This document shows, piece by piece, positions 17,656 to 27,414 of a DNA stretch of 46,947 nt. The DNA is from Clostridia bacterium (GTDB lineage Bacteria; Bacillota; Clostridia; Lachnospirales; Lachnospiraceae), in assembly GCA_003246295.1 (NCBI GenBank), contig QKAS01000053.1:1-46947 (forward strand), read 5' to 3'. The notes under the pieces were generated by a model. The model saw nothing but the letters and a program-made list of their open reading frames with translations, did not search any database and was not told the DNA's origin. Made by a program: the position numbers and the translations under genes. Within the stretch, counting starts at the first letter, position 1; each line of letters starts with the position of its first letter.

Positions 17656-18519
17656 ATGCCAAAATTGGGAAATCCAACAAGTACAATCGAGATATTAGAA
17701 AAATATCATTTTGTATTTCAAAAAAAATACGGACAAAATTTTTTAATTGATAGTAATATTTTGAATAACATTATTGAAACTGCAGATATCACAAAAGAAG
17801 ACTTTGTCATAGAAATAGGACCAGGGATAGGAAGTATGACGCAATACCTTGCTGAGGCAGCAAGAGAAGTTTATGCAGTTGAAATTGATAAATTACTGAT
17901 TCCAATTTTACAGGATACGTTGTCAGAGTATACGAATGTAACTATTATAAATGAAGATATATTAAAGGTTGATTTAAAAAAATTAGCTGAGGAGAAAAAT
18001 AATGGCAGACCAGTAAAAATTGTTGCAAATCTTCCATATTATATTACAACACCTATCATTATGGGCATTTTTGAAAGCAAAGTACCAGTTGAAAGCATAA
18101 CTATTATGGTTCAAAAAGAAGTTGCCGAAAGAATGCAGGTAGGTCCGGGTACAAAAGATTATGGTGCGCTTTCGCTGGCTGTTCAATTCTATGCTAAGCC
18201 AGTGATTGCAATGTTTGTTCCACCAACTTGTTTTATGCCTCAACCAAAAGTTGGATCGGCAGTGATAAAATTGATTAGGTATGACCAAAAGCCAGTCGAT
18301 GTGAAGAATGATGGCTTTATGTTTTCACTAATCAGAGCATCCTTTAATCAAAGAAGAAAAACACTTGTTAATGGTCTTCAGAATGCATCTGGTTTGCAGC
18401 TAGAAAAAAAAGCGATAGCAGATGCATTAGAAAAGATGAAGTTATCACCAACAGTCCGAGGAGAGACATTAACATTACAACAATTTGCGGAATTGGCAAA
18501 TATTTTGTATCAAGAATAG
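17656..18519 (+). CDS. rsmA: 16S rRNA dimethyladenosine transferase RsmA (KsgA)
   Basis: 287 residues. RsmA uses S-adenosylmethionine to dimethylate two adjacent adenines near the 3' end of 16S rRNA late in 30S assembly. Visible motifs: KKYGQNFLID at the N-terminus, the SAM loop VIEIGPGIGSMTQYLAE, AVEIDKLLIP, and the catalytic NLPYYIT. The C-terminal region has ASFNQRRKTL, typical of the family. ATG 17656 has AGGAAGG just upstream. It is co-translated with tatD. Loss of this enzyme gives kasugamycin resistance in other bacteria. Confidence 0.95.
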   Translation: MPKLGNPTSTIEILEKYHFVFQKKYGQNFLIDSNILNNIIETADITKEDFVIEIGPGIGSMTQYLAEAAREVYAVEIDKLLIPILQDTLSEYTNVTIINEDILKVDLKKLAEEKNNGRPVKIVANLPYYITTPIIMGIFESKVPVESITIMVQKEVAERMQVGPGTKDYGALSLAVQFYAKPVIAMFVPPTCFMPQPKVGSAVIKLIRYDQKPVDVKNDGFMFSLIRASFNQRRKTLVNGLQNASGLQLEKKAIADALEKMKLSPTVRGETLTLQQFAELANILYQE

Positions 18520-18564
18520 CAAATAATAATCCCTTTAATTTCTATATATGGTATCTATTTCTTT

Positions 18565-18593
18565 TTGACATAATGTATATGGTATGCTACACT
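18565..18593 (+). promoter_or_regulatory. Promoter of the TPR-glgB unit
   Basis: TTGACA (18565-18570), 17 bases, TACACT (18588-18593), about 70 bases before the TTG start. Confidence 0.75.
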
Positions 18594-18663
18594 TAAAATT
18601 AGTTAAATAGTGGGTTTTTGTGCAGTTTTTTCATAAAAAAGATTATATTTATGAGGTGGTCTC

Positions 18664-21030
18664 TTGGATAAGTATGAATATAAAGTTCGTGCAGAAGAAA
18701 TAAAAAAACTGGTTGCTTCCAAGCAATATACAGAAGCAATGAAAATTGCAGACACCATTGACTGGAACAGAGTCAAGAGTGTTATGATGCTGACGATTGT
18801 CAGTGATATCTATAAAATAAACAGACGATATGAGGATAGCAAAGCTGTTCTGCTACTTGCCCATGAAAGGCATCCGGGTGGAAGGACTATTTTGTATTCG
18901 CTCTGTGAGTTATCCATAAAAATGGAAGAATTTGTACAGGCAGTAGAATACCTTAAGGATTTTGTAAAAATCGCACCAAAAGATACAGGTAGATATATAC
19001 TACAGTACAAATTATATGAGGCGCAGGATGTTAGGCTTGAAGACCGGATAGCAGTTCTAGAAGAATTCAAGAAAAGAGACTACCGTGAAAAATGGGCATA
19101 TGAGTTAGCTTACTTATATCATAGAATTGGACTTGGTACAAAATGTGTAGAGGAGTGTGACGAATTAATTCTGTGGTTTGGTGAAGGAAAATATGTATTA
19201 AAAGCAATGGAACTCAAGTTACTTCATGAGCCGTTAAATCCGCTTCAGCAGGAAAGATATAATTTGATTACTGGTGGTAAACAACAATTGCCATCTCAGA
19301 GTCTATCACAGGGACAAGAAGATCAGTTGATGGATTCAGAAGACAAAGATTTTGAAATGGAAGATATGGACATTCAGGTAAAAACCATGGATGTAAGCAA
19401 ATACAATACAATTAATCTTCAAAAAGAACTTGCAGATAGTATGAAAGAACTACTTCATGATAATACTGAGGTTCAGCCAGATAATGTAATTCCATTTGAC
19501 AATAAAACATTTCAAGAAGAAGCACAGGAAGTTTTTTTTGAAGAAGGTCCGACAGGAGAACTCGATGTAGAAGAAGTTTCCTCTTTAGAAAATCAAGAGG
19601 TGGACGCAGCATCCGATATAACAGAAATAAGTACAGCAAATTCGAATCCAGATGAAGTGGACAATGGGGAATTATCAGAAAGAGAACAGAAAAAATTACA
19701 GTTTAGCTTTATGTCGGAAGCAGAATTTGAAAAGTATCTAGCACAAGAGTATGATGGTCAGCTTAGTCTTGTAGTACCAGAATCTGAACAAATTGAAAAA
19801 CAGATTACTGGACAAATGAATATCATTGATATCATGGCTGAGTGGGAACAGGCAAAAAAAATCAATCAGGAAAAAAGACTTGAAGATATCAGAAAGAGAG
19901 TAACGCAACAAACAGGTCAGTTATTTTCAGAGTTTGATGAAGCGACTAAAACGGATTTGCTTGCAAAGCTTGAAAAGGCTTCCAGATTAGAGGAAGAAAA
20001 CAGAATCTTAAAAGAAACAGTCGCACAAAAGTTGATTGAAGAGGAAGAACTTTTACAGACAATTGAAATGCCTGTTATTCCCGATGAAGTACAATTGAGC
20101 CTCGATGCCACAAACAAAGAAAGCTTTGCTAATGATGAACGGGATGAAATAGAAGAGTTAGAAGAAATTATGGATTCAGAAGAAATTGAGGCATCCAGTT
20201 CTGATCTGCCTTCGGAAGATAATTCTGAAGCTGAAATAGCTGAAACATCTGAATCTGAGGATTCAAATGTGAAAGGTGAACGTATTCTTTCACAAGAAGA
20301 GGAAGAGATGTTTAGTTCTTTGCTTCACTCAAGAAAAGCAAAAAAACAGTTATTAGAAGCCTTGGATGCAATTAGTCTGTCACCTTCGACAGGAAATATT
20401 ATTATTTCTGGAGAAGAAGGAAGTGGGACGATTGAATTAGCCAAAAATTTAATTAAAGAAATACAGATAAATGATAGCAATTTCTCAGGAAAAGTTGCAA
20501 GAATAACGGGAGATATATTAAACAAAAAAAATATTTCAGCTACATTTTCGAAACTTCATAATGGAGCATTGATTGTTGAACGCGCAAATGATCTGACAGC
20601 AGAGACTTTATCAAAAATACTTAAGGCACTGGATGAACAGAAAAATGGGATTGTAGTAGTTCTTGAAGATACGCCAAAACAAGTTGAAGAATTAGTTTGT
20701 AAAAATGATGCTATCACGAAACAATTCAACGCCAGAATTTGTGTTCCGCAATTAAACAATGATGCTTTAGTTGCATATGCAAAAGATTATGCAATTGAAC
20801 AAGAGTACACGATAGATGATTTAGGAATTCTTGCACTATATACTCGAATTGCAGAAATGCAGACATGTGATTATGTAGTAAATACTGCAGATGTCAGAGA
20901 TTTAATAGATGAAGCAATTCATCATGCAAATAAAAAGAATCTGTCTCATTTTATGGATGTCCTTTTCGGAAAAAGATACGATGAAGAGGATATGATTATA
21001 CTCAGAGAAAAAGATTTTATCAGCTATTAA
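18664..21030 (+). CDS. TPR protein with a degenerate AAA-like C-terminal domain
   Basis: 788 residues. Residues ~1-205 are helical repeats of the TPR type (YTEAMKIADTIDW, YEDSKAVLLLAHERHPGG, FVQAVEYLKDFVKIAPKD). Residues ~215-560 are acidic and low in complexity, with a coiled coil near 400-460. Residues ~565-788 resemble the CbbX/SpoVK-like AAA fold, but the P-loop reads GEEGSGTIELAK (no Lys-Thr) and the Walker B position reads GALIVERANDL in place of hhhhDE. The domain is therefore unlikely to hydrolyse ATP and may be a scaffold. Start is TTG 18664 with GAGGTGG five bases upstream. It lies 11 bases before glgB. No named family is known to me and no function is assigned. Confidence 0.75.
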   Translation: MDKYEYKVRAEEIKKLVASKQYTEAMKIADTIDWNRVKSVMMLTIVSDIYKINRRYEDSKAVLLLAHERHPGGRTILYSLCELSIKMEEFVQAVEYLKDFVKIAPKDTGRYILQYKLYEAQDVRLEDRIAVLEEFKKRDYREKWAYELAYLYHRIGLGTKCVEECDELILWFGEGKYVLKAMELKLLHEPLNPLQQERYNLITGGKQQLPSQSLSQGQEDQLMDSEDKDFEMEDMDIQVKTMDVSKYNTINLQKELADSMKELLHDNTEVQPDNVIPFDNKTFQEEAQEVFFEEGPTGELDVEEVSSLENQEVDAASDITEISTANSNPDEVDNGELSEREQKKLQFSFMSEAEFEKYLAQEYDGQLSLVVPESEQIEKQITGQMNIIDIMAEWEQAKKINQEKRLEDIRKRVTQQTGQLFSEFDEATKTDLLAKLEKASRLEEENRILKETVAQKLIEEEELLQTIEMPVIPDEVQLSLDATNKESFANDERDEIEELEEIMDSEEIEASSSDLPSEDNSEAEIAETSESEDSNVKGERILSQEEEEMFSSLLHSRKAKKQLLEALDAISLSPSTGNIIISGEEGSGTIELAKNLIKEIQINDSNFSGKVARITGDILNKKNISATFSKLHNGALIVERANDLTAETLSKILKALDEQKNGIVVVLEDTPKQVEELVCKNDAITKQFNARICVPQLNNDALVAYAKDYAIEQEYTIDDLGILALYTRIAEMQTCDYVVNTADVRDLIDEAIHHANKKNLSHFMDVLFGKRYDEEDMIILREKDFISY

Positions 21031-21041
21031 GGAGAGAATTC

Positions 21042-22970
21042 ATGACTATTGCTCCAAAGACAGGTAGGCTGGAACAGACAACAGTGACTGAACTTGATCA
21101 ATACTTATTCGGTCAGGGAACACACTATGAGATTTACAATAAACTTGGTGCACATTTTTCAGAGGAAGACGGCAAAACAGGCGTCTTCTTTGCTGTATGG
21201 GCACCCCATGCAAAAGAAGTATATGTAATTGGAGAATTTAATCTATGGAATGAAACATCAGCGCCAATGACAAAGCAAGGCGATATAGGTATTTATACCT
21301 GTTTTATACCAGACGTAAAAGAAAACCAGTTATATAAGTATCTGATTTTAACAAAAGATAACAGAAGACTTTATAAAGCAGATCCGTTCGCTTCTTATGC
21401 TGAGCTCAGACCTGGAACCGCATCTAGATTATTTGCGACAGGAAAGTATTCTTGGAATGACAGGAAATGGATTCAGGAACGGGAAAAGAAAGATGTACAG
21501 AGCAGCCAGATGGCAATCTATGAATGTAGTATTGGATCATGGAAGAAACATCCTTCTAGGGATAATAATCTTTATTCATATCGTGAATTTGCTGATAGTA
21601 TTATTCCATATTTGAAGGAAATGGGGTTTACACATCTTGAACTTATGGGTATTGCTGAATATCCTTATGAAGGTTCCTGGGGATATCAGGTTACAGGATA
21701 TTATGCACCAACGTCCAGATATGGAACGCCAGATGAGTTTAGATACTTAATTGATCAATTACATAAAAATGGAATTGGCATCATCCTTGACTGGGTGCCA
21801 GCGCATTTTCCTAAAGATGCTCATGGACTTGCAGAGTTTGACGGAACAGCGCTATTTGAACATTCAGATCCTCGTCTGGGAGAACACCCTGACTGGGGAA
21901 CAAAAATATTTAATTATGGAAAAAATGAAGTTCGTAATTTTTTAATTGCAAATGCAATATACTGGATAAAAGAGTTTCATATTGATGGATTACGTGTTGA
22001 TGCAGTCGCTTCTATGCTGTATCTTGATTATGGAAAAGAACACGGAAACTGGGTTCCAAATAAGTATGGTGGAAATAGAAACTTAGAAGCAATTGAATTT
22101 TTTAAGCATTTAAATTCTGTTCTTTTAGGCATGTTTCCTGGAGTTGTTACAATTGCTGAAGAATCTACTGCATGGCCAGGGGTTACAAAAAGACCAGAAG
22201 AAGATGGGCTTGGATTCAGTTTCAAGTGGAATATGGGATGGATGCATGATTTTTGTGAATACATGAAGCTAGACCCTTATTTTAGAAAAAATAGTCATCA
22301 TGCTATGACATTTTCTATGAGCTATAACGAAAGTGAGAATTATATTCTTCCATTATCACACGATGAAGTAGTTCATTTAAAATGCTCTATGTTAAATAAA
22401 ATGCCAGGTCTTGGACATGATAAGTTTGATAATCTTAGAGTTGGCTATACATTTATGATTGGTCATTGTGGAAAAAAATTGCTTTTTATGGGTCAGGAAT
22501 TTGCACAGCTTTCTGAATGGAATGAAGAAGTACAGCTGGAATGGGAATTACTTGAAAATCCGTTTCATAATGGAATGAAGAAATATGTTCAGGAGTTATT
22601 GACTCTCTACAATCAGTATCCTTGTCTATATCAGCATGATAATAATTGGAAAGGCTTTGAGTGGATTAATGTAGAAGATAAGGATAAAAGTACATATAGT
22701 TTTTTTAGAAAAGAAGATAGTGGTAAAAACTCCTTATTATTTGTATTTAATTTTACGCCTATTGAAAGACCTGACTATAGGATTGGTGTTCCTGTAAAGG
22801 GAGTCTATAAATTATTATTAAACAGCGATGATAAAATATATGGTGGGTCAGGTAAGCAACAGCCAAAAGAAATTATTGCAGAAAATGTAAAGTGGGATCA
22901 TAGAGACTATTCCATTCCTTTTTCACTTCCTCCATATGGAGCAGCAGTGTTTTTATTTCAGCAACAATAG
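21042..22970 (+). CDS. glgB: 1,4-alpha-glucan branching enzyme
   Basis: 642 residues. An N-terminal CBM48 domain (GVFFAVWAPHAKEVYVIGEFNLWN) precedes a GH13 barrel. Catalytic residues are visible: nucleophile Asp in HIDGLRVDAVASMLY (~319), acid/base Glu in TIAEESTAWPGVT (~371), and the third Asp in LPLSHDEVVH (~440). GlgB cuts alpha-1,4 glucan and rejoins it through alpha-1,6 links during glycogen synthesis. AAGGAGAG lies just before ATG 21042. No other glycogen genes are adjacent; the only partner is the upstream TPR protein, which shares the message. Confidence 0.95.
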   Translation: MTIAPKTGRLEQTTVTELDQYLFGQGTHYEIYNKLGAHFSEEDGKTGVFFAVWAPHAKEVYVIGEFNLWNETSAPMTKQGDIGIYTCFIPDVKENQLYKYLILTKDNRRLYKADPFASYAELRPGTASRLFATGKYSWNDRKWIQEREKKDVQSSQMAIYECSIGSWKKHPSRDNNLYSYREFADSIIPYLKEMGFTHLELMGIAEYPYEGSWGYQVTGYYAPTSRYGTPDEFRYLIDQLHKNGIGIILDWVPAHFPKDAHGLAEFDGTALFEHSDPRLGEHPDWGTKIFNYGKNEVRNFLIANAIYWIKEFHIDGLRVDAVASMLYLDYGKEHGNWVPNKYGGNRNLEAIEFFKHLNSVLLGMFPGVVTIAEESTAWPGVTKRPEEDGLGFSFKWNMGWMHDFCEYMKLDPYFRKNSHHAMTFSMSYNESENYILPLSHDEVVHLKCSMLNKMPGLGHDKFDNLRVGYTFMIGHCGKKLLFMGQEFAQLSEWNEEVQLEWELLENPFHNGMKKYVQELLTLYNQYPCLYQHDNNWKGFEWINVEDKDKSTYSFFRKEDSGKNSLLFVFNFTPIERPDYRIGVPVKGVYKLLLNSDDKIYGGSGKQQPKEIIAENVKWDHRDYSIPFSLPPYGAAVFLFQQQ

Positions 22971-23070
22971 AATTGTATAAGTTCATTTGATGACATCCCT
23001 CTGTTTTGATATGTATTCTTTATTAGTGTACAGGATTGAGCAGGGGGATTTTATGTTATTTAATTGTAGG

Positions 23071-23098
23071 TTAAGAAGAATGTAAAAACAGCCGAAAT
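23071..23098 (+). promoter_or_regulatory. Sigma-28-like (flagellar) promoter
   Basis: TTAA at 23071-23074, a 16-base spacer and GCCGAAAT at 23091-23098, close to the flagellar sigma consensus TAAA-N15-GCCGATAT. It sits about 40 bases before the FliK-like gene. Confidence 0.6.
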
Positions 23099-23136
23099 AA
23101 ATGATAAGGAACTTATTTATTTTATGGAGATTAATC

Positions 23137-26100
23137 ATGAGAGTAGATGCAGAGCTTCAGTTACAGAAGAATGAATGGAAGATACCTTCGCTTGTAGAAA
23201 ATAATAAAGAAAGTAATTCTGTAAAAGAACACACATATATTAAGGTGGAAATTGGGACCGGCTATGAAACACAAAGTGCGAGCACGCAGCTTGAGAATTC
23301 TGTTGAAAATATCAGCAAGCAGGCAGAAAATATGGATGTTGAACTTCAGAAAAATTACAGGACAGTAATGTCATCTTGTATGACATCAGAAGATTATGCA
23401 AAGCTTGAAGAAAACGGTTATTCTCTTTCAGATATGAACATGGAAGAATTGGTAACTGTTACGGATCAGATTAAAGCTGAATTAATTAAAGCTGGTGTAA
23501 CAGTTACAGGATATACGGATACAATAGACCAGGAAAAACTCAAAGAGTTAACTGGAAGTGAAGCGTATGCTCAAAAACTTGTAAAAAAAATGCAACAACA
23601 GGATCTACCAGTGAACAATGAAAATGTAAATGAATATATGAAAGCTTACCAGATGCAGTCTGATATCGGTAAGCTGACTGAGAATGCTAAAAAGTACATA
23701 CTTGAAAATAAATTAGAACCAACAATTTCAAATTTATACTTTGCAGTTCATAGTAGTGGATCAAAATCAATACAAATTACACAGAGTCCAAAAATAAAGA
23801 ACAATACAACAATGGAAGCTCCTTCGTTAACAATAAACTTTGATAAAATTCAAAAGCAAATATCAAGTATTGTAAATAATACAGTATTTAAGAATGATTC
23901 TGATACAGATGCCGAAGCAAAGTGGTTGATACAAAATGAAATTGCATTAAATGAAGAAAATCTTGAGAACTTACATAATCTAAATCATTACGAAGATTAT
24001 ATGGATGAAGACACCAGAATGAATAGCATTATTGCGGCTATTAGTAGTGGAAAAAATGGTTCAGAAGCTATTTTTTATAATACCTGTAATATTTATGAAA
24101 AAGCATTAGATACGTTGAGTCAGGTAGATTCTATTACCGAAACAGATGTTGTGAAAGCCTCAGAAGTATTTGATGTTCTATCTCTTAAGAAAATAGTCTT
24201 ATTAAAAGAACAAAATGAGAAAACCGATTCAAACCAAAAAGTTTCTTCTGAAGAGCATGAGAATTATGTTGATAAAAAAGGAGTAGCAGCAAAAAGACAA
24301 CTAGAAGAAATCCGGCTCAAAATGTCTTTGGAAGTAAATATAAGATTATTGAGAAAAGGAGTCTCAATTGATACAATTGAGTTGAGCAGGCTTGTCGAAG
24401 AATTAAAAGTGGAAGAAGAAAAATTAGCGCAGGTATTTGTTCCAGGTAATGAGATTGAGACTTCCACTGAGCAGTATAGAGAATATAAAACAACAATAGA
24501 TGTTGTGAATGACTTTAAAAAATTTCCAGCATCGGTCGTTGGAATATCTGTGATGAGTCCAGATTTAACGATAAATGCTTTATATCAAGAAGGCCTTTCA
24601 TTACAAAATGCTTATACAAAAGCGGGTATAAGTTATGAAAAAATGATGACATCTCCAAGAAGCGATTATGGTGACTCTATAAAAACAGCGTTTCGCAATA
24701 TTCCAGATTTAATATCAGAATTGGGTATGGAAAACACACAAAAAAATCAAAGAGCAGTTAGAATTTTAGCATATAGCCATATGGATGTAACACAGGAAAA
24801 TATAGAGAATGTTAAGATGAGAGATCTGGAAATTTCAACATTAATAGATAAAATGACACCTTCAACTGTTCTCAAGATGGTAAAAGAAGGAATTCAACCA
24901 TTGCAGATGAAACTATCTGAGGTTTCTGATTACTTAAACAGCATTGAACCGTCCATTAGTAATGAAGCTGAAAATTATGCAAGATTCTTATATCGGTTGG
25001 AACAAAACAATGAAGTTACGCAGGAAGAGAAGGGTGCCTACATAGGAATTTACAGGTTAATGAGACAGATTGAAAAAAGTGATGGGGCACTGCTGGGTCA
25101 TCTTATATCACAAGGCGCAGAAGTAAGCTTTAAAAATCTTTTATCTGCTATGAGAACTGAGAAAGCAAAAGGAGTTGACGTCAGAGTAAATAATTCCGAT
25201 CCCATTCTTCTTCAAAGAACTACGGATTCCAGTTCAATATCAATACAATTGGGAGAAAAGGAAAAAGTACAGTTTCAAAAAAATTTAGCATTTGAAATTC
25301 GTTCTAAAATAGAAAAAGCAATGACTATTGAAGAACTTCCGAATGATACTGAAAGTCTGGAAATATTCCAAGAAGAGATATCGAAGCAAGATTTGTTTGA
25401 AGAACAGACTGTATCAACAACTCATAATGATAGAGAACAGATTCAAAAAGCAATTGCTGCTGAAACGGAACTGATTGCAATGCTAGATCGTAATGAAATA
25501 CCAGTTACAGTAAGGAATTTAAATGCAATTGAGCAGATGATGTATCATATGGGAAATCAGTATAGGTCAATTCAGTCGAAAGAAAAAGGATTTCAGAAAA
25601 ATAAAATGCCAGATTCTAAGCATGAAGAAAAAGAAAAGGAAGTAAGCAGTACAAATCAGTTAATTCAGAGTGCACAGGAAAGTTTAACAGATCATAATAG
25701 TATGGTACAAGCATTCGAGAAGATACAAGAGTATACAGAGGAGCTTATTGATAATGAAGTGAATTCAAATAACTCGCTGTTAGATATTCGATCAATGTCA
25801 CTTACCTTTGCACAAGTTAAACTGGGAACAGCCCTGGCAAAACAGGATGTATATGAAGTACCTGTCTTGATAGGGGAAGAGCTAACCTCAGTCAGACTTA
25901 CCATGATACATGATAAATCAGATAGCGGAACTGTAACAATTACAATGGATACTGAACACTATGGTAAAGTGAGTGCTAAATTTGATTTAAATGAGAATCA
26001 GGTGAATGGTTATTTGATTTATAACAATGCTTCTAATTCAGATCAGCTAAGAAAAGTATTAGATCACTTCGATGCTCAGCTAAAACAGCGGGATATTCAG

Positions 26101-26241
26101 TTAAATAGAAGTCAAGTTCAGTTGATTGAACATGATACACCAGAAATTCAAATAAGTGAGATTGAAAAAAATAAAGAAGAGGTTTCATCGCAACAATTAT
26201 ATTTTGTTGCAAAATCATTTATTTACTCTATTCAAAAGTAA
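23137..26241 (+). CDS. Large DUF6240/FliK-like flagellar protein
   Basis: 1034 residues with no signal peptide or membrane segment, largely helical and hydrophilic. I recognise it as the DUF6240 type that occurs with flagellar genes in Lachnospiraceae. The body has several copies of a short phrase such as LPVNNENV (~157), LEPTISNL (~193), MDVTQENI (~549) and IPVTVRNL (~788), followed by amphipathic helices. The last ~150 residues (DVYEVPVLIGEELTSVRL, then HYGKVSAKFDLNENQVNG and LRKVLDHFDAQLKQRDIQL) match the C-terminal core of FliK, the hook-length ruler. A role in hook length or export switching is inferred from that and from the adjacent flagellin. ATG 23137 has TGGAGA 10 bases upstream and lies downstream of the sigma-28-like promoter; an in-frame ATG at 23101 would overlap the transcription start. 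Confidence 0.72.
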   Translation: MRVDAELQLQKNEWKIPSLVENNKESNSVKEHTYIKVEIGTGYETQSASTQLENSVENISKQAENMDVELQKNYRTVMSSCMTSEDYAKLEENGYSLSDMNMEELVTVTDQIKAELIKAGVTVTGYTDTIDQEKLKELTGSEAYAQKLVKKMQQQDLPVNNENVNEYMKAYQMQSDIGKLTENAKKYILENKLEPTISNLYFAVHSSGSKSIQITQSPKIKNNTTMEAPSLTINFDKIQKQISSIVNNTVFKNDSDTDAEAKWLIQNEIALNEENLENLHNLNHYEDYMDEDTRMNSIIAAISSGKNGSEAIFYNTCNIYEKALDTLSQVDSITETDVVKASEVFDVLSLKKIVLLKEQNEKTDSNQKVSSEEHENYVDKKGVAAKRQLEEIRLKMSLEVNIRLLRKGVSIDTIELSRLVEELKVEEEKLAQVFVPGNEIETSTEQYREYKTTIDVVNDFKKFPASVVGISVMSPDLTINALYQEGLSLQNAYTKAGISYEKMMTSPRSDYGDSIKTAFRNIPDLISELGMENTQKNQRAVRILAYSHMDVTQENIENVKMRDLEISTLIDKMTPSTVLKMVKEGIQPLQMKLSEVSDYLNSIEPSISNEAENYARFLYRLEQNNEVTQEEKGAYIGIYRLMRQIEKSDGALLGHLISQGAEVSFKNLLSAMRTEKAKGVDVRVNNSDPILLQRTTDSSSISIQLGEKEKVQFQKNLAFEIRSKIEKAMTIEELPNDTESLEIFQEEISKQDLFEEQTVSTTHNDREQIQKAIAAETELIAMLDRNEIPVTVRNLNAIEQMMYHMGNQYRSIQSKEKGFQKNKMPDSKHEEKEKEVSSTNQLIQSAQESLTDHNSMVQAFEKIQEYTEELIDNEVNSNNSLLDIRSMSLTFAQVKLGTALAKQDVYEVPVLIGEELTSVRLTMIHDKSDSGTVTITMDTEHYGKVSAKFDLNENQVNGYLIYNNASNSDQLRKVLDHFDAQLKQRDIQLNRSQVQLIEHDTPEIQISEIEKNKEEVSSQQLYFVAKSFIYSIQK

Positions 26242-26248
26242 GCTTCAT

Positions 26249-26256
26249 GCCGATAT
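26249..26256 (+). promoter_or_regulatory. Perfect sigma-28 -10 box before flagellin
   Basis: GCCGATAT is an exact match to the flagellar sigma-factor -10 sequence and sits 33 bases before the flagellin ATG. No good TAAA lies 15 bases upstream; the nearest candidate is TTCAAA at 26231-26236, so the -35 is weak. Confidence 0.65.
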
Positions 26257-26288
26257 TAATTGTAGTTATTTAAGAGGAAGGTGCCCGA

Positions 26289-27398
26289 ATGAAGATAAAT
26301 TTTAATATGTCTGCAATCATAGCAAATAATGCATTGACCAATAGTGATAATAAATTAAGTGATTCTCTTGAAAAATTATCATCAGGATTTAAAATCAATC
26401 ATGCAAAAGATAATGCAGCAGGCCTTGCGATTTCAAAACGGATGAATCTCCAGATAAAGGGATTATCTAATGCATCGTCGATTGCAAGTAATGGAATCTC
26501 AGTGATAGAAACTGCGGAAGGTGCATTAAGTGAAGTGCATTCAATGATTCAGAGAATGAAGGAACTTGCAGTACAATCTTCAAATGGAACATGTACTTCT
26601 GCTGACAGGGGAGCAATACAAGGAGAGATTGCGCAGCTGAAACAGGAAATAGAACGTTTGGCGAAAGATACGGAATATAACGGTCAAAATCTCTTAGATG
26701 GTAGTTTTGATTTAAAAGGTTACACAAACAATGAAAATGTTAAAGTAAAGTTTTATTCAGATGAAACACCGATTGGTATATATGAAATATCTATAACAAG
26801 TTTAGCAACTTTTGATGCTGATGGAAATGTTCTTACAGATGCTGTAGTGAATACAACGGCAGGTTTTCCGACAGGACATACGATCAAAGCAGAAGGTAAT
26901 AATATAAGTATTTTAACAACAGATGGTTTTGAAATGAATATTTCGATTAATCCTGATCCTGCAATGATATTACCATCTTCAGCAGAAATTGATATCACTG
27001 GGTTAGGCGCAATGACGATGCAGATTGGAGCCAACGAAGGCCAGGAACTAGATATCCGAATTCCAGCAATTACACTTGAAAACTTGGATATTGATGATAT
27101 AGATCTTTCAACACAAGATGGTGCATTAGGTGCTCTGGATGATATTGAGAACGCAACAGCTTATATTTCTAAAGTTAGATCCAGACTTGGTGCATATCAG
27201 AATCGTCTGGAACATACAATATCAAGTCTTGATATTTCAGGCGAAAATATGACATCTGCATATTCAAGAATCATGGATGTTGATATGGCATCTGAAATGA
27301 CAGAATATACAAAATATCAAATCATGTCACAAGCGGGCACATCCATGTTGGCACAGGCTAATGAGAGACCGCAGAAAGTGCTTCAGTTACTGGAGTAG
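26289..27398 (+). CDS. fliC: Flagellin
   Basis: 369 residues with the conserved flagellin ends. The N-terminal D0/D1 region reads SLEKLSSGFKINHAKDNAAG, LAISKRMNLQIKGL and IQRMKELAVQSSNGT. The C-terminal D1/D0 region reads SRLGAYQNRLEHTI, SRIMDVDMASEMTEYTK and SMLAQANERPQKVLQLLE. Between ~140 and ~225 is a short variable domain that would face outward on the filament. It is the filament subunit exported by the flagellar type III system. GAGGAAGG lies upstream of ATG 26289. A sigma-28 -10 box precedes it and a FliS-like chaperone gene follows 16 bases later. It may be one of several flagellins in the genome, which the window cannot show. Confidence 0.95.
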   Translation: MKINFNMSAIIANNALTNSDNKLSDSLEKLSSGFKINHAKDNAAGLAISKRMNLQIKGLSNASSIASNGISVIETAEGALSEVHSMIQRMKELAVQSSNGTCTSADRGAIQGEIAQLKQEIERLAKDTEYNGQNLLDGSFDLKGYTNNENVKVKFYSDETPIGIYEISITSLATFDADGNVLTDAVVNTTAGFPTGHTIKAEGNNISILTTDGFEMNISINPDPAMILPSSAEIDITGLGAMTMQIGANEGQELDIRIPAITLENLDIDDIDLSTQDGALGALDDIENATAYISKVRSRLGAYQNRLEHTISSLDISGENMTSAYSRIMDVDMASEMTEYTKYQIMSQAGTSMLAQANERPQKVLQLLE

Positions 27399-27414
27399 AT
27401 AAGAGGGTTTACGA

